A DNA stretch of 64,000 bases from Diphasiastrum complanatum (Eukaryota; Streptophyta; Lycopodiopsida; Lycopodiales; Lycopodiaceae): NCBI GenBank assembly GCA_029204225.1, contig CM055097.1, forward strand, positions 4,766,327 to 4,830,326, read 5' to 3'. The notes under the pieces were generated by a model that saw nothing but the letters and a program-made list of their open reading frames with translations, ran no database searches and was not told the origin of the DNA. A program made the translations under genes and the position numbers. Shown here in pieces: positions 1-11,580 of this stretch (the stretch's first letter is position 1; the number at the start of each line of letters is the position of its first letter).

Positions 1-959
1 GCGATACCTTAGACATTGTGATCAATGGAAGCAGACTCAAAAAGTACAATGAATCCTATTTTTATCTTGATATGCACTAGTTTGTTTTATTTCCTAAATG
101 TTGTTTATTTATTTATATTTTTTGCGTGCTTGCCATTTTGACAATATTTTGGTATGTTTGTTTAGACCATCAAGATATCATCAGATCATGAAAACAATCA
201 GTCTTTTTCTATGCAACCACCAAATTCTTTTTATTTTTCTGAAGTTCTGATATATAGTCATATCAGATAGAATTTGCCTAGACCCATTTTCATTGTGTAC
301 GATTCATTTATCACATTTCTGAATTCTAGTACAGAATCAAACCTTCCAGAAATAGAAAAAAAAAAAATCAATCTCTTCATCAGATCCTCATTGATAGAAT
401 TCATAGATAATTCATTAAGCCTCAAAATTAGTTGCACAATTTCTCTGTTACATCAACAAATTCTGATCATACCAATTTTTGTATTGTCAAACAATTTCAT
501 TCATTTTGTACGAAAAAAATCACTTTTCAAAAATCGTCGAACCTCAGAACATTGCCTCGAAATTTGTGAACCTCACTAAGATATCGTAGGCATTGAGGAC
601 GATTATATCAATTTTCAGAGAAAAAGAACAACTATGATTGTACTTATCAATCATTAAGAGTTATTGATTGCTTAATCCAAAGATCTATCAAGTTCTAGGT
701 GTTAGATCTTGATCTATATGCTTTACACTATGATTTAAGCAAGAGCAATGGATCAAATGATTAAAAACTTGGATGAGAGGCCTCACACGCATGGAGGATA
801 GTACTTCTATGGCCTGTTCACAGGGAGTAAAGTACTCAATCTTAGAAATGCATTTCAATCACAAAAACACAAGACAAATGTGGAAAATACAAGCAAAACT
901 AGAAATTGCCAATGTCACATCAACTTCTCATTGAATTGGTTGATCTCTTTATAGATCAA
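1..959. other. AT-rich non-coding stretch, nothing recognised
   Basis: No convincing gene. Open frames here (for example 274-579) have no recognisable domain and biased, low-complexity composition. The stretch is probably intergenic or decayed repeat. Confidence 0.5.
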
Positions 960-1560
960 GTACATCCATGACCTTTGTACTGTCCAGCAAGCCTTCACAC
1001 GTGTGAAGAGTTCCTTGTCATCTAGATCCACCAATAGGAGTCAAATATGATCCTTATCCAAAGTTGACTTTCTCACTCTAGCTAGAAACCAACAACTAGT
1101 CTCCACAAAAATAGGGATACTCCCTATAAAATAGGATCTAATGGAATCTTCCTATCTTATCACCTACAAGCTTATCCACACATGTGAAATGGCATCTTGG
1201 CATGTGTGAGTAATAACTCATTCACATGGAGTGCATTCTATTTACATAAAGTTTGACCAAAATAACCAATTTCAAGATTTTACTCAATGGTCAATTTCAC
1301 ACTTGTGTAAATCTAGATAAAATCAATCTAACTTTATAAAAGTGACTTACGTACATTCTTTTACACGTGGAAATAGACTCCACGTGTGTGAGATCCTATC
1401 AAGGTCAAATTATCTTAAGATCTACAAAGTACATCAAGTTGGAAGTGATATTTTTAACAAATTATTGGGTGAATTTGAGATTTTCTGCCAAAAAATAGTC
1501 TATATATAGGACTCTCCATCCTCTCCATGAGTTCAGTTTACATTTCTGCAAGAAATTTCA
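960..1560 (+). promoter_or_regulatory. LTR-like promoter block with G-box palindromes and TATA box
   Basis: The block has a perfect CACACGTGTG palindrome at 996-1005 and several related CACATGTG, GCATGTGTG and CCACGTGTG sites between about 1170 and 1395. A TATATATA box follows at 1501-1508. A short gag-like reading frame starts about 110 bases downstream, which is the arrangement of an LTR promoter. LTR borders could not be defined, so this is an inference from layout. Confidence 0.4.
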
Positions 1561-1616
1561 TGTTGAAAATTTTCAAAATTTCTAAAACTTTCTAATACTC
1601 TCTTGCTATTGTCATC

Positions 1617-2020
1617 ATGGCCTCCAGAGACACCTCTCTCTCACTCCATCGTCGTAAGGCCCCCAAAACTTATTTAGATGATATATTTTTTATCTACATC
1701 AAGAATTATATTGAAGCGTTGATCTTGGCCAAGGATATTTTCACTAACCTTGGCTTTGATCTAGATTATTTTATTGATCAATAGAGTGAGAGCAGAATTC
1801 AACCAACAACAACAACAAATCCAAGATTTGACTGCACACATCAACAATAACAACAGCAGATGCTCAACAACCTTTAGCACCAACTCCTGCTTAGAGATCA
1901 ACAAATCTCCCATCTCTACACTCTAATGACAATCCTTACTATGGAGAGGGACGACATCAGCACCTTCCGTCCATACCAAACTAAAGATCAAGGCAATCAA
2001 GGATTCAGATTAAGGAGGAG
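1617..2020 (+). pseudogene. Short gag-like remnant ending in a polypurine tract
   Basis: An ATG at 1617 opens a 55-codon frame (stop at 1782-1784) starting MASRDTSLSLHRRK. It is followed by a Gln/Asn-rich stretch (CAACAACAACAA around 1800-1860) like the tail of a plant retrotransposon gag. No zinc knuckle is seen. The region ends in the purine-rich TAAGGAGGAG (2011-2020) directly before the LTR start at 2021, so the last bases are a polypurine tract of a copia element. The gag-like part and the tract may belong to different elements joined by deletion. Confidence 0.4.
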
Positions 2021-3112
2021 TGTTGGATTATTCTCCTTCTTACTAATCGACTAATCGGTTTTAATCCTCATCCATTGTTTATCCAGTTCTGTGGATTTTC
2101 CCGTGTTTTTATATAGTCTGCAGATTTACAAGTAGTGTCATTTTTTTTTCGCATTTTAGCGACACTGTCGCCTGTCAGGATTTACAAGTAAATATGCAGA
2201 GTCGCATTTTTTGCATTTTTCAAAGTGCCTCAAATGTTAAGAAAATGACTCTGAAAAAGTGTGGGACAACCCTAAATGGGATTTAAGGACACTGTCAGGT
2301 TTTTCGCAAAAAGCCAACAATGTGGCCTGTGGCAGCTGTAGTTCATTTCTGCAAAGTGGCAATTTTGGTTTATTTATGTAGACAGACTGTTTATGACCAA
2401 TTTTCACCGCTTATTAGCAATCAATTTCTGAGAAGGAATTGGATGAATGCCAGTGGACACCAGCCAACTGGCAATCACATTTGATGACCTAATTACTTAG
2501 TATAAATTGGTTGTTCATATATCTCTTTTCAAGTTTTGTAGCAACGAATCAATATTGTGAATTGTGAAGGGGCTGAGTGTTATTACACGACGTTTCATGC
2601 GCTCTTATCATGCAGATTATTCACAATCAGAAAGTATTGTTGTTAGCTCTCTGTCAAGCTTTCAAGCTTGAGCTCTCTTGAGCATTCTAGCTCAGTCTTT
2701 TAGAGATTTATTTTAGATTTGCTATTGCGCTATTGCTTATCAGCAGAGCTGCTTATTATCAGACTTATTCTTAGTTACTTAAAGACAACTTAGAGTGCAC
2801 GATTTCTATCCGCTATTGTCTTGCGCTCATTAGCATTGGATTTTGTTTTTCTGAATCAATATTGTCTTCTTATTGCGTTCAGTATATGTCAGAATGCATG
2901 CATCTCTGTATTGTTTTTGTAACCGATAAAAATTGTCTGAGAATTCAATACTTTATGTTTGGCTATGTAATCACTTAGTATCTAGTGATTTCGAAGTTAG
3001 TTGCTAAAGATTGGACGTGATTTTCATCACTACAGCTTTGTTCAATTTTAATAGGCGTAGTCATGCATTGGAAGTAGGAGTTTCTGCTGCAATTTATCTA
3101 TCTTATTCTTGA
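2021..3112 (+). repeat. Copia 3' LTR (truncated at its 3' end)
   Basis: It starts with TGTTGGATTATTC immediately after a polypurine tract. From about 2655 to 3110 it is clearly homologous to 32,367-32,840, the LTR of another copia copy in the window. Shared blocks include GAGCATTCTAGCTCA, TCTTCTTATTGCGTTCAG and the TTTCRAAGTTAGTTRCTA region. The match stops near 3112, before the LTR end seen at 32,943, so this LTR has lost its last part. Confidence 0.75.
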
Positions 3113-5884
3113 CACTTTTAACCGATAAAGTACAACTAGAATCTAAACTATGATTCATTAATCATAATTCATCGGATTCTTGTCCTATACTTAATAAAAG
3201 AACGTGATACCCTTACATAGGCAACAACCAACGATTGGAAAAACTTTTAAGCTTAGAGTCATCTCTAGTTTTGCAAATACGGCCGACCAAAAGCGACTAG
3301 TGAACTTTGAATCATGAATGTTCATAATGTCACTTTAGTACCGTAAAGCCTGAACAGACATTCTATAACTACTTAGTCTATACCCGAATAAACATAGTCG
3401 ATTTGGTAAGGTAATTATTCGTACCAGAATTCCACTAACCTATTTATTCATTCGGGGTATGAACATAATCCTCTCCTATGGATTAGGTATCTCTTAGAAT
3501 TTGAGTTATAATGCACCAATCTCAACTCTCCATGTTTCCGAGACCATACCATATCATAAAGGTGTATCACAATTTTTTTAAAAGACACATGAGTTGTTCC
3601 AAAAAGTCTTTTTCCATCTGGAAAGTTTTAGACCTTTTCAACTCACATACGGTGCCTATAAAAAGATTGTAATTCCAAAAAATGCCCTTACTTTAGCCAT
3701 GGCACAAGGTGTCATTCAAAAGTTAGGATCCATCTAGAATACGTCTAGACTTTACTCTTAAGTTCTAATCTAGAATAACTTAAGATTTATCGGAACCTCA
3801 TTACATGAAGTTCTAACTTTTGTATCCAACTCTCCTGAGTCTTCCAGGATAGCATTTCATCTATTCCAAACGGGAAAAGGTAAGGCCCAAAAGTTCTCGT
3901 GTATTCTATTCAAACCCATCTGTAAATGAATCCAAAATGACTCATAAATGTTGTGACTTATAAGCGATACATTTCAACAATAATATCCATAAGTAAGATT
4001 TTTATTGCTGATTTACAACAACTAACTCAGAAGTAGTGCTCCTGACTCGGTTAGTTGTATCAGACTTAGAAAATATTTAAATGTCTCGATGTGGTACCAA
4101 AACACCACATTTACTCTGATTCTAAATCAATCCTAGGTCAATAAGCAATTCTCAATGAGAAATTACTATAAACCAGCGAGAAATCGTCTCAAACACAATT
4201 CTCATCAATATGCCTATGTACCAACAACTAGTTTATGCATGCAAATAAACTTGGTTCATGGGAATACTTTGTAGATCCACAGGATTAAAAGTTTGTACAA
4301 AAGGTTTAATGATCCCACAAAGATTCATTACATAGCATATCTCCTGATCTGTACACAACACTTTCTTAACCAAGAATCATGTAACTTGGTTATCCTCTAA
4401 AAGAGAATTCTTCTCAAAGAGTATTATTACACATCCAAAATCTCAACCGGAGATTAACTCAAAAGAATATATTGTTAGCATGAATTTCCTTCCTTGCATC
4501 AACCCACAAATCTCAGTCTACACTAAGATCAAGTTGACCACTTCTAGAAAGGAACTAGTTTCAACAAACCCCCATCTTGCAATAGAACTCCCTAGTTCTG
4601 ACACAAATCAATCGGACTTGTTATCAACCACTTTTCTACTGCAAGAGTGCTTTCTAATTTTCCCTCCTTTAAATCTTTAAACCAAATATCTACTATAATC
4701 CTTAAAGGATTACTGTAATATCAAAATATCCTATCATTTTTTATTCTTAAAACAGGTTCGTTATCTAAAAAAGATTCCTTTTGGAATCTTACGATAGATG
4801 TTTCCCATTGATAACTCTCTGTTCTACTTACTTCTCCCCCTTTAAGAAGAAATGATAGATGTTTCCAAGGGATGCATATCCATCTAGATTTGCCCTAGGA
4901 GAAGTTTCAAAGAAAAGATCTAAGAAAATCTTGAAAGCCAAAGAAGTGTTGCATGATTGTAAGCAGATACCAATGATGTCCCAACAAAGTGACTTAGCAA
5001 AAGATCTTCTGTATTACCAACCTTGAGAATTGACCCGTAAATCAAAAAAGGATTTCTTGAAGATTCAAGTAGAGAAAACAATTTTTAGAAAACAATTTTA
5101 TTAACCATTTTTGTGACATCATCCATGGTCAACAGGTAATCAAAAGGAATCACAAAAAAAAATCGGGTTAATTATTGTGTTAAGAAATTCACCATTATAT
5201 CTTTTATAAAGAAATAGCTTGTCGAGTTTCCTGTTTTATAAATTTGAGATATCCAAAAAAGGGTCATGACCAATATCTCAAATTTCCGACAAAACACCCG
5301 TTTTATGACCAATAGTATTTGGCATCCTTAAGATTTACAACCATACTATGGTCAACTGATCCAGTTAGTTTCAGATCTTCATTTTGGAATCGCCTGCGTC
5401 CCATACCACAGGTTCTTCCTCCACGAAGGCCCTTCACTTCCTGATGAAAGTGCTAGAAAAAAAATAACACAATTATATGAAGTTTTTGAGAATTATTTAC
5501 AAATTCCAACTTCAACAATTTCAAATCAAACATTCTTTCGCCCCTTTTTAAAATCTCTACGGTCACTGAAAGGACAGATTTAGAAATGGGAAAGAATAAT
5601 TGGGCTTTTTCTTGTTCTTATCTTATATTGTGTTGGTATGCCTTTACTTTAAGCACATAAAAAAAAAAATTTCGTTCCATTTTAGTCTTTCCATCATAGG
5701 CTTCTGGGCCGTTTGGTCGTGCCGTTTCCAAAAAAACGACACCTTGGTCAAAAATCCAAGAATCCCTAGACATAAGTCTCCAATTCTTGGTTTCCCATTG
5801 TAGTTAATAAAGTGAATATTTCATCAACTGTGAAAAAAAAAAAACTTAATGGAACTCCACAAGGAATTCAGCCCAATCACAGTG
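3113..5884. other. Non-coding stretch, probably old LTR or repeat DNA
   Basis: No gene is supported. Open frames at 4480-4680 and 5600-5803 have no recognisable domain. The text has the AT-rich, stop-dense character of decayed LTR DNA. A hairpin lies at 5240-5285 (listed separately). Confidence 0.4.
5240..5285. repeat. Perfect 13-bp inverted repeat with palindromic loop
   Basis: AAATTTGAGATAT (5240-5252) is exactly mirrored by ATATCTCAAATTT (5273-5285). The 20-base loop contains the palindrome GGTCATGACC. No adjacent gene indicates a terminator or regulatory function. Confidence 0.6.
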
Positions 5885-6640
5885 TGAAAAATGCAAAAAT
5901 AAGCTTGGTAGAGGCCAAAAATCTTGTATATAGATAAACACACATGTGTGGAGCCTATTCCCACGTGTGAAAATAGTGTACTTGTCATGTACCATAATCA
6001 TATAGGTCATACATATGATTTAATTCAAGTTCTAGTGGCTAAAAAGGCCACAAACTAGTTTTCTAGACATATGACACATGGCAGCAATCTATTGATTGCA
6101 TGAGCCACATCCTTTGGTTAGGTGTCATATCCCATGTGTAGAGGACAGCTCACATGTGTGGAATAAGCTGAAGTAGGCGAATTTCGACTTCTAGAAGATT
6201 TCCAAGTAGATCTCCATATAGAAGGAAAATGGACCAAAAGTGCCCAAAATAGAAGGTTTTGTCCAAGTGTCAATTTTGCATGATGAATCATCATATGACA
6301 AAGCACCTTCACACATGTGGGATCATAGGGATGATCAGTACCACGAGCTCCCACTTATTGTATATATAGAGCCACATTTGGCCATAATCAATGTGAGACA
6401 CCAATCTTGGTTTTGGAAGCAATTTTGAGTGATTCTCTCCATTTGTCTACATTTGTTTTGATTGTTTTGAGGTTCTATCAATGTGTACTTGATTTTCAGG
6501 TTGGAGTCCGTACTCAGACAGTGTTTCACACGTGTGAAACCAGAAATTACACCTACCTTCAATTAATGATTGTTCTTGTTAGGATTTTGTGTCTAGAATT
6601 GATCTAGATTGATCTTGACCTCAAGTAGATTGATAGATCA
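5885..6640 (+). promoter_or_regulatory. LTR-like promoter block with TATA box and CACGTG palindromes
   Basis: CACATGTGTGG near 5942, CCCACGTGTG near 5960 and CACATGTGTGG near 6152 precede a TATATATAG box at 6361-6369. An 18-bp perfect palindrome built on CACACGTGTG sits at 6523-6540. The architecture repeats that of 960-1560, although the two blocks are not close homologues. The end of the block is uncertain; TGATCTAGATTGATC text around 6600-6650 resembles other LTR/leader DNA in the window. Confidence 0.4.
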
Positions 6641-7439
6641 AGTAATTTGACAACCAATCCCTCTTGAGGATCAGATTAGGATCCACTCTTGGTCCTTTTT
6701 GTACTTTTTCCACACACAGTTCTATGGGTTGCATTCTCTCCCATTAGGAGGCCTGACCCAAAGCACCAACAAAACTTACTTTTGTTTATTCTGGGACGTT
6801 GTGCAGCGACTAACGGTTTATCCAGTCATCGACAACTTCGGGGCGTTTTTATTGCCAGAAAAATCTCTAGTTAAAATCCCAGTCTGTAATGAAGTAATGG
6901 CTAATTATTGAATAGATTTTGCATTTGGTTTTTTCTATTTATTGTCTAAATGAAATTCCTACACATCGTGGTTTTAAAATTTGCACCCATGTGTTTTTAA
7001 TATTGCAGGGGGTCATCACAATCAAGTGATGTCGGGCGATTTTTCATTTGCCACCTCTCTCTAGAATTTCATTCATTCCATTTGCATATGAAAAACCGAA
7101 AAAATTAATTAAATTTTTCGTTCGGTTAAATCATTAAGGGTATAATTTTCTAATCGAACGCCAAAAAAAAAAAAAACATAGCATTTAACAGACAATAACG
7201 TGCTCATAGAATTTTTTACCAATGATTTTGCAAAATGGAACCAATGCAACAAATATGCGAAAAAAAACCAAGGTATACATTCGAAATCTAATTCACCACA
7301 ATTTTTAAGCCATTACAATTCCATAATCATTTTAATTGTAATTTAATTTACGTAGTCTATAACTACTAAAAAAAATGCACATAGAAAACCCAAAAAAACA
7401 AAATACTAAAATAAAATTACCACTAGTCTGCCCTCCCCC
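6641..7439. other. No gene recognised
   Basis: A 70-codon open frame at 6699-6911 shows no family I can name and no supporting splice or domain evidence. The rest is AT-rich with homopolymer A runs and an inverted AAATTTTTCG/CGAAAAAATT block near 7095-7125. Confidence 0.4.
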
Positions 7440-8197
7440 CCACTTGATCTTGTTGTATTTCTGGTCTCTCCTCCAAACCTACAACAGTATCCAAAACATC
7501 ATTCATCTCAAGAAGTGATTCCATCCTCACTGTTTCCACAATGAATAGTTACTTGAGGTAAGCCTATCATTGACTTCCAACATGACTCCACTTGATGTAG
7601 CCATGTAGCAATGACCTGATCCTCTCTTTCAACTTGTCTCAATGCACAAAGCACTCCTTTGAACAACAACAAATGTTTCAAAAGGAAATCACAAAGATAT
7701 GAAACTACTCAATTCTCTTCTAGCACTTATACCAAGCAAATCAACACATAGAATAGTGAAATCTTGATCAGCCAATGATCTATCCTCAATCTAATGACTC
7801 TTGCCACTTCCTAAGATTGAAGCACACTCAAATGAAGTTCAGTAACCTCAAAATATAGAGATCCAATCAAAATTAGAGTTTGACAAATCACAAAAAAATG
7901 ATTATTTCAAAATCTACATGCAAATGCTAAAACCTTGATATGCAATCTATTAGTCACCTTAGGCTTTTTCAATTATCTTAAAATATGCCAAATCCAACAT
8001 GAAATGTGTGAAATCAGAATTGCTCGAGATTACAACTCTATATAAGGTTTTGATCTACAAAAGATCCAATCTACATATGCAAGAAACTCGATTTGGTGTA
8101 GAATCCAATTTAGCATGCTCTAGCATTGATATCTTCTCCAAATCATTGATAGATGTGATTGCTTCCTTTATTAATTGAAACACAAGCTCTGATACCA
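7440..8197 (-). pseudogene. Copia gag start and leader fragment, minus strand (copy 3)
   Basis: Read on the minus strand, this is a near copy of the copia leader and gag start at 13,172-13,891. The gag initiation codon corresponds to 7602-7604, and the first gag codons run down to about 7440, where the copy ends. A primer-binding site, TGGTATCAGAGC on the minus strand, lies at 8186-8197; it is complementary to the 3' end of plant initiator tRNA-Met. The rest of gag-pol is missing. Confidence 0.75.
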
Positions 8198-8371
8198 TGT
8201 GAAAGATTTCACATCAATAAAGATTAAAATTCATAAAATGATCTTGGGTTAGAAAGACAACATATCACCAATCTTGCCAATGTATAAAAATCAGCATCTA
8301 TTCTAAGAATGAGATGCAAACTCTAATAGATCTTGATCAAACATGACCCAAAACATAAAACATAACCCAAA
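8198..8371 (-). repeat. Copia LTR end (minus strand)
   Basis: It starts, in plus coordinates, with TGTGAAAGATTT right after the primer-binding site, so it is the 3' end of a minus-strand 5' LTR. It matches 13,904-13,995 through CTTGCCAATGTA. The outer LTR border was not identified; the LTR may run further right. Confidence 0.6.
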
Positions 8372-9698
8372 CTATCCTGGATCAGTAATAGTTACATGCA
8401 TAAAAACAACATGATCATCAGTTTCTTGATGTATGTAGTGAGTATGATCACTCATTACAATAAGAACATAATTTGAGCTCCAAGCTGTCAAATGTAGTGA
8501 GAGCTCCATAAAGGTTGTCTTCAAGATCCAAGCTTTTGGTAGGTTGTTGAATGAACACCTTGGGATGCAAAATGAGAGTCTCTTCCTCAAAATAAACTTG
8601 AAAAATAGCAGCTTTCCATAAGATCCAACTTTTGTATGAATCACACACAACCAAAGCTTGAAGTGTCACCATCTAATTGACTTCATCCATGACAACAATG
8701 AACTCCAACTTGGAATCCTTCCAATGAAGGTCTTCATTCCTTGGAAATTCAAGAGTGAATGGTTCACAAGATGAGGCCTTTGAATACATCTTTGAAACTC
8801 TAATCAAGTGGTACTGATCACTATTTCATCATCATAAGATATAGGATCAAAAAAAATGTTCATAATAGCATCATCAAAGGACATTGTCAAATACATGACA
8901 TGGTCTTTATCAAACATAAAGTAAGATGAGTAAAGGGAGATATGGATAAACTTGCTTGTTGCTCCTTTCTCTTTACTCAAGCCTTCATATTGATGTAGAT
9001 TCAGGTCTCCTTATCCTTGAGAAAAGTGTTCCTTCTCGGGTTCCTCCTTGATATCTTTTTCCTTCATCATGCTCACTCCCTCTTGGTGTTGATGATGAAA
9101 ACATGGATCCAAACCATGACCTTCTTTAAGACTCTCAAGAACTTTGTTTTCAAGTCTCAAAAACTGAATGTTCTCCTTCTCAATATGATCTTTCAATTCA
9201 ACAAAACAATCACCAAAATTATTTATGCCAAATTTACTAGTCCACAATTGACTAGTCCACAGTTGCTTTTACTACCTAGCAATTTGACTAGTCCACAGTT
9301 GCTTTTACTACTAGCAATTGACTAGTCCACAATTGCTTTTACTACTAGCAATTTGCTAGTCCACAATTGACTAGTCCATAATTGCTTTTACTACTAGCAA
9401 TTTGCATTACATACTTGTTGAACTTGAAACTAATGAGGCCAAATACTCTGTATGGATATAAGTGTCATCCAAAGATGATTCACTTACTCTCATACAAGGT
9501 TCACAACATTCCTCTTTAAAAATGAAGTCAAAATCTCTCAATTTATGAATGAAAATATCATGCTTACTTCTAGCTAGCTCAAGAGTAAGTAGATATGACA
9601 ACCACCTTTCATTCCAAATGTTAGAATTCAAAGTGACTTCATTACAATACTTAGCAAATGAAGTACAAAATTAACCCTCCTCTCTAACTTGTCTTTTC
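8372..9698 (-). pseudogene. Unrecognised degenerate coding remnant, minus strand
   Basis: Several minus-strand frames (9631-9407, 9247-9011, about 8960-8690, 8672-8448) look protein-like but are separated by stops. One piece contains a charged helix-rich segment (VELKDHIEKENIQFLRLENK) ending in an acidic/lysine-rich tail; another contains YLTMSFDDAIMNIFFDPISY. I do not recognise the family. Position next to copia gag-pol suggests an extra retrotransposon ORF or a captured gene. A minisatellite at 9235-9404 interrupts it. Confidence 0.35.
9235..9404. repeat. Minisatellite, about 40-bp unit, four to five copies
   Basis: The repeated unit reads roughly ACTAGTCCACARTTGCTTTT followed by ACTACTAGCAATTTG. 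Copies differ by single bases and small losses. The array lies inside the degenerate minus-strand remnant. Confidence 0.8.
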
Positions 9699-11401
9699 TT
9701 ATCCACAAAGTTGAGCATTGAAGCTCCACCTTTGCTCTTGTGGCTCTCCTTGGAATAGTCGAAGTTCTCGGATTTGCTCCTCCTCTTGATCAAGCACCTC
9801 TTTGATCTTAACCATATCTTTGGCAATATGATTCTTAGAGGATTCATCATTTAAGCTCACAAACATTGTGTCTCTACCATTTCTCCTTGTGTTTGCAAAA
9901 TGTACATCCAAATGAATCAACTCAAGAGGATGAGTAGAGTTAGGGAAAGGCAACCTATGTGCTTTAGCCAAAGCACATGCTTCACAAACCTTTTCCTCCT
10001 TTGCCATGGATTTTGGAAGGCCTAGAGCAAGCTCCTCCTTGCATATGGCTTCCATATAGTTGGTGTTGATGTGACCAAGCCTCTTGTGCCACAAATCATT
10101 TGTGGTCATTTTGCCTTTCTTGGCTACCATGACAAATTGTTTAGGATCAACAAAAGCATCAAGCTTAAACAACCTCCCAAACCTTCTTCCTCTTGCTATG
10201 ATCTTCCCATTCTTCTTGATATTGCATACATTAGTAGAGAACTCCACAAAGAAACCATTGTCAAACAATTGGCCTAAACTGAGTAAGCTCTTAGTGATGC
10301 TAGGAATGTAAAGTACACCATCCATCTTGATCTTCCTTGAGAATCTCAAGCATATAGGTATGGATCCCATGCCTTATACCTTACAAGCATAATCATTTTC
10401 TATAAAAATTGACTTGATAGGTCCATCATAGGTGGATAAGGTTGAAAAATACTTTCTCTTACTTGTCATGTGGGAGCTAGCCCCACTGTCTATCCACCAA
10501 GGGTCTTCACCTCTAATGCTTGAAGATGAGAAACTTGACATCATGAGTGAATCTTCATGAGAGCTCTCCTCTTCCACTTGGCCTAGGATTTTTTGACTTT
10601 GAGCTTGCTTCCTCTTGACGCACTCGAAGGCATAATGCCCCATCTTGCTACAAAATTAGCACTTGACCATTGACTTATCCTTCCTTGGCTTGATCGAGCT
10701 AGGACTTGAAGATCCTTCTTGATCTTCACTTTTGATCACTTAGTTCTTCTTGCATGCAGCACCTTTGCTTTTGCTCTTGATGAAAAGAGCCTTGTCATCT
10801 CCATCATTAAGAGAGAGGATTTCCATCCTTGACTCGATGTGTATTCTCCTACTCTCCTCGGCCATGAGGACTCCTTGGAGATCTTCAAGTGAGAGCAATT
10901 TTCCCATAATTGCATAGCCTTGCACCAAGTTAGCAAAATCCATTCAAGATTAGTTGAACAAGTTACTTTCCTTAATGGAATCTCCTATGTAAGAAAGCTC
11001 TTTGTTTAAGTCCTTAACTCTCAACACATATGAATGTCCACTCTCTCCTTTAGCTTGAAAATATTGAAGGTATGATTCTTCAAGGATAGCAACCTTGAAG
11101 TATTCTTGGATTCATATATATTGTGAAGATTTTCCCATGCTTCTTGAGCCGAGGTGCAAGCACCTACCTCCTTAAGAAACTCATTAGCTACATTCATTTT
11201 TATACAATGGAGAGCAACCTTGCACCTCCTTTTGTATTTTGTAGCTTCTTCAAGGTGAATAGGCTCATCCTCTTCACCACTCACTATATCCATTAGATCT
11301 TGTAAAATAAGGATTGATTCCATTCTTAGCTTCCAAATTGAATAATTAGAAGCATTCAATCTATCATGTGAATCCAAAAGATATGCATTCATTGAAGCCA
11401 T
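9699..11401 (-). pseudogene. Copia gag-protease-integrase remnant, minus strand (copy 2)
   Basis: Transcribed leftwards from the start codon at 11,401. The gag part (to 11,021) carries the UBN2/DUF4219-like pattern LNASNYSIWKLRMES. Further down come a partial zinc knuckle followed by the retropepsin site WWIDSGASSHMT (near 10,500-10,470) and a GAG-pre-integrase region with LGQLFDNGF and LWHKRLGHIN, then the start of the integrase zinc site (CEACALAKAHRLPF). Frames are broken at about 11,021, 10,740 and 10,374, and the integrase core, reverse transcriptase and RNase H are gone. It is a related but distinct copy from 11,581-13,324. No LTR separates the two copies. Confidence 0.8.
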
Positions 11402-11580
11402 CTATCTTTAAACAAGATCTTGATCACAAGAATAAATGCAAAATGGAAATAATTGGAAGACTAGCTATCCCACTACCTAGGGACTTGAGAAAGCTCAAAA
11501 CTTGACCCATCAATAAGATCCTACCTGATCTTTAGCCAAATCATATCTATTAGTATTAACAAGAATGGAGACTAGGTTTT
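11402..11580. other. Short spacer between two copia copies
   Basis: This is leader-like DNA of copy 2 joined to the broken 3' end of copy 1. No primer-binding site or LTR is visible, so the junction probably arose by deletion. Confidence 0.4.

Noticed and set aside
274..579. 101-codon open frame with ATG
   Set aside because: No domain, low-complexity composition, and no splice or promoter support; likely chance in AT-rich DNA.
9235..9404. Possible CRISPR-like array
   Set aside because: Units are contiguous and imperfect without unique spacers, and the DNA is clearly plant nuclear.
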